Assembly: GCA_026260175.1 (NCBI GenBank)
Contig: JAKCWW010003193.1
Span: 16,915 to 43,197, forward strand
From: Reticulitermes lucifugus
Taxonomy: Eukaryota; Arthropoda; Insecta; Blattodea; Rhinotermitidae
Length of the DNA stretch: 26,283 nucleotides
Reading direction: 5' to 3'
The notes beneath the pieces are model-generated. The model was not told where the DNA came from. It searched no databases and saw only the letters and a program-made list of their open reading frames with translations. Made by a program: the position numbers and the translations under genes. Positions 21,084-26,283 of the stretch are shown one piece after another. Position 1 is the first letter of the stretch. Each line of letters begins with the position of its first letter.

Positions 21084-24000
21084 CTGTTGAACAAACGTAT
21101 AAATTATATGTCTTTTTAAAAAGGATCACGGTGTTTCTTTAGGGAGGTTACAAAAAGGATTTTCAAGAGCTCTTTCAGTTTTGTATGTGGGTTCAAGAAT
21201 ATCTCAAATATGTCTGAGCCATTTGTAAGATAACTTGGAGAGAAAGCCGAAGGAATTTAGCTTCTAAGAAATACTTTGCTTTGCTACCGAACTAAGTCCT
21301 GTTCATCATGCCTTGAAACAGCCAAACGTTCTGGTTCGATCACTTTAAATTTCTATTTTTTTTTGTGAGGTTTATGTTTCAAATGTCGGATAAATTACCA
21401 GCTATAGTGACTCAGATTTTCCTCAGACCGTCCAGAGAAACGTAGGGTCATAACTGGTCACGAGTGCTACATTTTATGTATCTCCTTGATAGTCACTAAT
21501 TGGCCATCGTTCGACCTGCTTAAAAGTACTGTTAAATAAAAAATAAACAAAAAATTAATGCAAGTGGAAGCCTAAAAATTTTCGTAAAAGGCGCGTATAG
21601 GAGTGTATTTCACACTTGGATATATAATGTTGAACATTACACGCCATTTCAATTACTGCGTAGAACAAAAACGCCGCTTTCAAGTGAAACAGGTTTTGCA
21701 AGATGCCATATGAAGTGTAGACAATACCTGTTAGATTCACAAAGCCAGCAATCAGTCCGGTGAGCCATGTGAGTCCCATAATGAGAGCCAGTTTGAGGAA
21801 CAGACGGAAATCTGCACGAGAGGTCGACTTATTTTCTATTTTGAACTTTGTCGAGTAGATGAGGTAGGCACTCCAAGAAAAGAGGACGACGTTCACAGCC
21901 ATGACGACGCAAAGTGGGGCAACGACGAAGACGAGAAGAGAGTCACTGTTGCTGAACCAGCAGTTGTGTTGGCCATAGCCTGGCCGGAAGTTCGTGTCGA
22001 GGCCGGAGAACTCGATGACGAGAGCTGGTACCATGACAAGGACTGGCACAACCCAGCAGAACACTGAGTACACACTAAAGCGCTTCCATTTAGAGCCTAG
22101 GGCAAACAAGTACATGTTCAAACTAAAGAGGACACCACACAAGGAATTACTTATCTAAAGAGCCACGTCTTCTATGTCTTGATATCTTCCCTTGTTTACC
22201 TACTTTCAATAAACTCTGTATGCTAATTATGTAACACCACACAATTCTTAAGGTACAATTATTAATATAGTCCGTCTCATGCATGAGGCAAAGTGACTAC
22301 GTGGCATAATAAGAAAAATTTTTCCAGTACAGCAATGCCTTTCCATCCGCGGGTTTTATTTCTGTACGTACAGAAAAAATATTTCGAGTGTCCAGGTTAA
22401 AATGTCGGTGTGTTTGCGACACTATTATAATTTACATTTAGTTTATTATTAGCAACAACATTAAGTGAGGTATTTTTTTGCATTTCTGGAAAGGGATTGT
22501 AGAGAATTAATAGTGGCCACAGTTTTTCTGAGCCCCAGTTCCCATATTTTGGCAAACTTGCTGATATTTGTGTAAGGAACTCTAGTCTTTAGTCAATTAT
22601 TACTATATTAAAAGAACTGTCTTCAATGCGAAGCTCATAAAATGCCCTGATAAGTACTGATTACACGAGACAGAATTACCAAGTGTAGTTCTCACTGTCG
22701 CAGCAGTGCGATCGACAACGTGTCTTTAGTTTTAGAGCAGTGTAACCTGACTCTACGGAATTACGAATTGTCACATGATTGAAGCAACTATTTGTAGAGA
22801 ACCCGCATTCTATATTAGCTCTCCCTCCTCTCTGATTGCAAAAGGACACTTCCATGCGCTATGATCTGGCAGTAGGTGTTGACTCTAGTAACGTCAGCCC
22901 AGGCTCGCTGACCAAACCCCAAGGACTTTATGAAAATAATCCCTCTATATCAAATTCTCGTATGGACATTTTAAACTTTATTACTTACCCGAGGATCTTT
23001 GAAGCTTTCTTGTGGATCTTATGATAGTTCTCCAAACGTCGAAAGATATGATGAGCATCCAGCAGAAGGTGGCCAACAAACTGTAGTGTGTTATAATAGC
23101 CCGCTCCACACACGGTGGCTCCAGGAACATCCCTGCGAAGAAGCTGCAGTAAAGAAGCAACAGTGCCACGCAGAATGCTGCGAGGTTCATGGCCGGAAGA
23201 TTCATCAGCCTCGGTGTTACTACGAAGATGGCGAGGTGCAGCACAATGCAGCTTACAGACAGACAAATACCCACGATTGTGATGTAGTCCAAGGAGGAGT
23301 TTTGTTTGTCCGCTGTGCGAAAGAAAGCCTGTTAATAACTGATATTTTGACTGTCGTATCAATTAGGCTCTAACAGAACCAGCTGTCGAATGATTTGTTA
23401 AATATTAATTACACGCAATCTTCAGGGTATGAAAGCTGACAGTCTTCAGATATTTTCTTAATTTTCAGATGACTTCTATAATTAACAAGAAGGGCAATGG
23501 ATGTATAATGTAACATTGAAGCGCGTTCGCGTAAAAATTGTTGCCGTGGAAAAGCAATGAATATTACATATTCCGATCTGTGTCTGTAGCCTTAGTTATC
23601 CGGCATACAAAGGGTATGCGCCATATCATCTGTGGCCTGTCTGGTTCTACCATATTTTTCCACATTTTCCCATAAACGGCACGACTTTCGGAAAAATGAC
23701 ATGGAACATAAAATGTGTGTTTTGATTTTCTCTATACCTTTGCCTGAAACATTTCTCATTATAAGAAGAACTGAGCGAGATTTATCATAAATGTACACAG
23801 TGGTCACGTAAAGTACCCGTTATTCTTGTCAGATGTTAATGAACCTTAAATTTTCTCGACAGATTTTAAAAAAATAATCAAATATAAAATTTGATGAAAA
23901 TCCGTCCAGTGGGAGCCGAGTTGTTCCATGCTGATGGACGGACGGACAGACAGACATGACGAAGCTAATAGTCGCTTTTCGCAATTTTTCGAAGGCACCT

Positions 24001-25431
24001 AAAAATGTGACGGATAAATCAGTTCAGAGTTAGATGTGATGTATGGTGTGAAGTTATATGGGGATAACACAACCAATAATTTATATAGGGGTACCACCAC
24101 TGTTAATTATACAGGGATATCACAAGCAATATAATATACAGGGATGCCACAGACATAAGTTGGAAATGGATACAACAAATATTAAGTTATACAGGGCTAC
24201 CAAAATCAGTAATTTGTACAGAGATACTACAACCATTAACTTAAACAGGGCTACCACAACTATTAATTTATACATGGATAACACAACCATTACTTTGCAG
24301 CAGTTTTCTACCTAACGTCAGTCGCGTAGTAATTTTTCTTTTGTATTTAAATTTTAACCATTTTCATGGGAAAATATTAGCTTACCGTCACTGGCCTCCG
24401 ATATGATAGTAGTTTTTTGCTTGTCTGGATCTTTTTTCATAAGGTAGGGCTTTCTCCAATTCACTAATCCAGAGAAACCTCTGAGAGACATCTCTCCTGA
24501 CGAATAAAGGCCATAGCAAGCATGTGTTTCTAAGTCCACGTGGTTGCAGAAAGCGCAGTGCGGGTTACGAAAATAATCCGTTCCATGACAGTAGTAATCT
24601 GTGTAGGCCAAACACATTGCCTCCACGTCACTGTCCGCCCAATCTGACGCACAAGTGCTGATAACTTCCGAACAACGTCTCATAATATTTTCGTCAAGAT
24701 TGATGAGCAACATGCTACATTTATAATTATGGTCACTTCCAGAAAACTCTGTATTATTTTCTTCTTGGTGCAGATAATATTGTCCGCTTTCCTTAAAATC
24801 TCCTTTAGAATGTGACTCATATCGAGTCAAAGCTATCAGATCGAACAGCCAGCCCAGTGTTCCATTGTACAAATAAAAAAGCGAAAGTACGTCAAACGGA
24901 AAACTGTAGTTGACGGAATATGAGTGACTGCTATTCGTGCAGTTTAACTGCACATCCGTTGTGTTGTCTCTAGACGTGATCCACGCAGCATAGTCTTCGA
25001 AAATCCAACCATTGTCGTAATAAAATTTATAGCAATTGTATCCGACAGGCCAGAGGTGGTCAGTGCTAGCGTCGAAGTCGTAGTTGCAGACAGCACAGTG
25101 TGTGTTTGCATAACTGATATTTGTCCGGTGACTCGTTAAAGGAGGACCACTGTCCGTCCGGCAGCTGGCACGAGTTTCGTCGTTGTCCCAGTCGCTACGA
25201 CACGTCTGCTTCATGTGGAAGTGTCTGTAGTCGATCTCTAGCCTCGAGCAAGTGGATGTAGCAGGTTCCCAGAATTGTTCCTCCGCTACAAAGTACTTGG
25301 AGTCCTTACAGCAATCCTTATAGTGGGCACACAAGGGGCTGCAAGAGCATGGGGCACCGAATATAACCCATGATTCTTGAGGGATACTGAAGTTGCTTGC
25401 AGATACGGTTTCTTCCTCTCCACATTTACTT
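20893..25431 (-). CDS. Methuselah-like secretin-family 7TM receptor, 5' partial, four visible exons
   Basis: The coding sequence is join(25431..24386, 23312..22989, 22096..21728, 21083..20893) on the minus strand, 642 visible residues ending in TAA. Each intron is GT-AG and phase 1, and the split codons rebuild Ala349, Gly457 and Gly580 with no stop. The visible protein has a Cys-rich ectodomain (1-348), TM1-TM3 (about 357-446), TM4-TM6 (about 463-576), TM7 (about 582-602) and a short Lys/Arg- then Ser/Thr-rich tail. Family hallmarks seen are SFDVWRT at the end of TM3, the expected extracellular disulfide pair Cys416 and Cys502 (HNCWF), GLTWLTG in TM6 and NTLQGLFIFVAF in TM7. No GPS/GAIN cleavage motif precedes TM1, so this is Methuselah-like rather than a classical adhesion GPCR. 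It should act at the plasma membrane as a G-protein-coupled receptor; the ligand is unknown. The signal-peptide exon is missing: the first visible exon needs an upstream phase-2 exon, which I could not find before the window edge. The orthologue is not assigned. Confidence 0.9.
21728..22096 (-). CDS. Receptor exon C: TM4-TM6
   Basis: I chose the acceptor tttgccctag at 22097 because it restores phase 1 (G|GC, Gly457). The nearer-looking tag at about 22107 would break the frame. The donor is ACAG|GTATTG. The exon encodes residues 458-579: SKWKRFSVYSVFCW into TM4, extracellular loop 2 with HNCWF (Cys502), TM5 (about 508-534), a basic third intracellular loop, and TM6 with FLKLALIMGLTWLTGLIAG. 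If the donor is ignored the frame stays open to 21555, but that read-through has no TM7 signature and is probably intronic. Confidence 0.88.
22989..23312 (-). CDS. Receptor exon B: TM1-TM3
   Basis: The acceptor is tttctttcgcacag and the donor is G|GTAAGT. The exon encodes residues 350-456. NSSLDYITIVG leads into TM1 (about 357-381). TM2 starts at NLPAMNLAAF (about 387-410). The extracellular-loop Cys416 and TM3 (about 421-446) end in SFDVWRT, the segment typical of Methuselah-like receptors. The following basic stretch (RSTRKLQRSS) would be intracellular loop 2 and continues into SKWKRF of the next exon. An antisense frame of similar length exists here but shows no domain features and is treated as a shadow. 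Confidence 0.9.
23478..24005 (+). repeat. Interspersed repeat R500, copy 2, in receptor intron 2
   Basis: This copy aligns with 14200-14770 over the same blocks, with scattered substitutions and small indels. It lies within the intron between receptor exons A and B, antisense to the gene. A 71-codon minus-strand frame here is part of the repeat, not a receptor exon. Confidence 0.85.
24055..24305 (+). repeat. Degenerate tandem repeat, about 30-bp unit, in receptor intron 2
   Basis: About eight diverged units follow the pattern acagg-gata-ccacaac-attaa-ttat (visible spacers include aggggtaccacc, agggatatcac, agggatgccac, agggctaccac and atggataacac). Unit length near a multiple of three keeps an 85-codon frame open on the plus strand, which I regard as non-coding. 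Confidence 0.75.
24386..25431 (-). CDS. Receptor exon A: somatomedin-B-like and duplicated Cys/Trp ectodomain
   Basis: The acceptor is ctacatttcag at 25432 and the donor is G|GTAAGC at 24385. The open frame runs through both ends, so translation does not start at the internal TTG near 25334. Residues 28-43 read CSCSPLCAHYKDCCKD, the C-x-C-x3-C-x5-CC spacing of somatomedin-B domains. Residues 77-116 and 260-296 form two related modules, each TC-x-S-D-W, a mid Cys, then YxNxHCAxCN (first) or FRNPHCAFCN (second). Eight N-glycosylation sequons (Asn13, 104, 156, 163, 166, 174, 189, 225) fit an extracellular location. The exon starts after one base completing a codon and ends with one base of the next. 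At 1046 bp it is long for an insect exon. Domain names rest on motif spacing read by eye. Confidence 0.88.
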
Positions 25432-25683
25432 CTGAAATGTAGAAATATTTGTGAGATTTTTGCATCTACATTTAATACTTTTTACTTTTCATTTGTATAT
25501 ATATTTATATTGTGCCAAGCGTTGTTGTGGGTAGCTCAGAAAACATAGAACGAACGGATGTTTAGTGAGTAATAAATTTGAAAGTAGGAGAAAGGAAGCG
25601 GACTTCGCCTAATTCTTTTACCAACCCGGAATTTTCCTGGTATAAGTGAGAAAAGCTATGAAATTCTCCTTTTTAACTGCCAA

Positions 25684-25747
25684 ATGATGGACTGTGTAGC
25701 CTACTTTATATTACTCCTTCTGCTGTGTTGTGGAGGAAGTTCAGAAG
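25684..25747 (+). CDS. Putative first coding exon (signal peptide) of a divergent gene
   Basis: Two consecutive ATGs open a 21-codon frame, MMDCVAYFILLLLLCCGGSS then Glu. This is a short N-region, a Leu-rich hydrophobic core and a small-residue cleavage region, so a good secretory signal peptide. It ends at GAAG|GTGAGC, a strong splice donor in phase 1. The second ATG (25687) has the better context, A at -3 and G at +4. A TATAAGT lies at 25641-25647, and a nine-codon upstream ORF (25658-25687) overlaps the start. The exon faces away from the minus-strand receptor and its phase does not match the receptor's first visible exon, so it more likely begins another gene continuing beyond the window. 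A chance match is possible. Confidence 0.45.
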
Positions 25748-26097
25748 GTGAGCGTAACGCTTAATAATCTGTTGCCACAGTTGGAGGCTCAGTTTTCTTC
25801 CTCTGTAAGGAATGCGGGTCACACTTACCATCTCTCACAATTCTCCCTATATTGTCCCAGCTTCTGCCTTCACAGAGCTGAGCCCCGGACAGTAAGGTTA
25901 TCTCTGGTAACATTTCAGGTACCTTCTATTTTGCTGTTCGGATTTTCGTGGTCATCATAAATGTCCGATAATTTATTTAATTGATGTGCTCAGCGGAGTA
26001 CATGTATAGTTATTACATTAAAATCGACCCATCAAAATACGTCTTGCAAATGCCGCGGACTCGATGTGCTAAGGCCGGTCTTGCCTCGGGACTCGGG

Positions 26098-26205
26098 GGA
26101 TATAGTTTTTTTTTGTGGAGAAGGGCCCCACAGCAGATATTACGGACGCACCGCAGCCTTGTGGCTTATTGTTCATTTCTGTGATGAAGATGATGATTAG
26201 ATTTT
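26098..26205 (-). repeat. Interspersed repeat, copy 2 (right edge)
   Basis: The reverse complement (catcatcttcatcacag, aagcc-caaggctgcggtgc, gtccg, atctgc, A-run) matches 8-92. Further right, on the same strand, ttccccgagtacttcggttt and ttcattccacc-gtgctcc look like part of the same retroelement, which runs off the window. Confidence 0.65.
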
Positions 26206-26283
26206 TTTTTATTCTTCCGTGTAGTGGAGCACCGGTGGAATGAAATTGACAGGGGAAAACCGAAGTACTCGGGGAAAAACCTG

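Noticed and set aside
21555..21727. Extension of receptor exon C beyond the donor (read-through frame)
   Set aside because: The read-through lacks a TM7 signature, whereas splicing at 21728 to 21083 restores NTLQGLFIFVAF in frame.
22985..23373. Plus- and minus-strand frames of about 125 codons overlapping receptor exon B
   Set aside because: Shadows of the TM1-TM3 exon in other frames; only the frame with SFDVWRT has family motifs.
1..26283. CRISPR array, prokaryotic operon or phage
   Set aside because: No regularly spaced identical repeats with unique spacers, no dense co-directional ORFs, and clear spliceosomal introns.

Overview
The window is eukaryotic, and most likely from a large, repeat-rich insect genome. 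The reasons are split exons with GT-AG introns, many tRNA-derived SINEs, hAT-type miniature transposons, decayed LINE tails of kinds common in arthropod genomes, microsatellites, and very low gene density. The insect-type Methuselah-like receptor and the repeat style suggest a polyneopteran such as a cockroach or termite. That taxonomic placement is inference. One 50-base run of N (10620-10669) shows this is a draft assembly.

The only clear protein-coding gene lies at the right end on the minus strand (25431 to 20893). Four exons join in frame with good splice sites. They encode a seven-transmembrane secretin-family receptor of the Methuselah-like type, 642 residues of which are visible. Its ectodomain has a somatomedin-B-like cysteine knot and two copies of a Cys/Trp module ending in HCAxCN. 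The first exon (signal peptide) is not in view. About 250 bases upstream, on the opposite strand, a short exon with its own signal peptide and a strong splice donor (25684-25747, plus) may start a divergent neighbouring gene.

The left 20 kb hold no intact gene that I can support. From left to right they contain: a repeat shared with the right edge (8-92); two decayed LINE C-terminal fragments in opposite orientations (800-1045 minus, 1240-1590 plus); four copies of SINE family S1 (2323-2586, 2878-3035, 5424-5710, 7862-8000); two tandem hAT-like elements sharing a target duplication (4130-4650 and 4659-4850), the first carrying an S2 SINE; a 165-bp hAT-like element (7293-7457); two copies of a 124-bp inverted-repeat element (8158-8280, 16747-16870); three copies of SINE family S3 (8359-8594, 10556-10729, 15426-15679); a second S2 SINE (9199-9498); a 30-bp x3 minisatellite; and a trinucleotide microsatellite.

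Next come an inverted-repeat element whose two arms carry hammerhead-ribozyme-like cores (15263-15850), a second inverted-repeat element abutting it (15851-16097), and a 0.5-kb interspersed repeat present at 14200-14770 and again inside receptor intron 2 (23478-24005).

The receptor would act at the cell surface. Nothing in the window gives its ligand. The transposable elements have no evident functional link to it, apart from those sitting in its introns.
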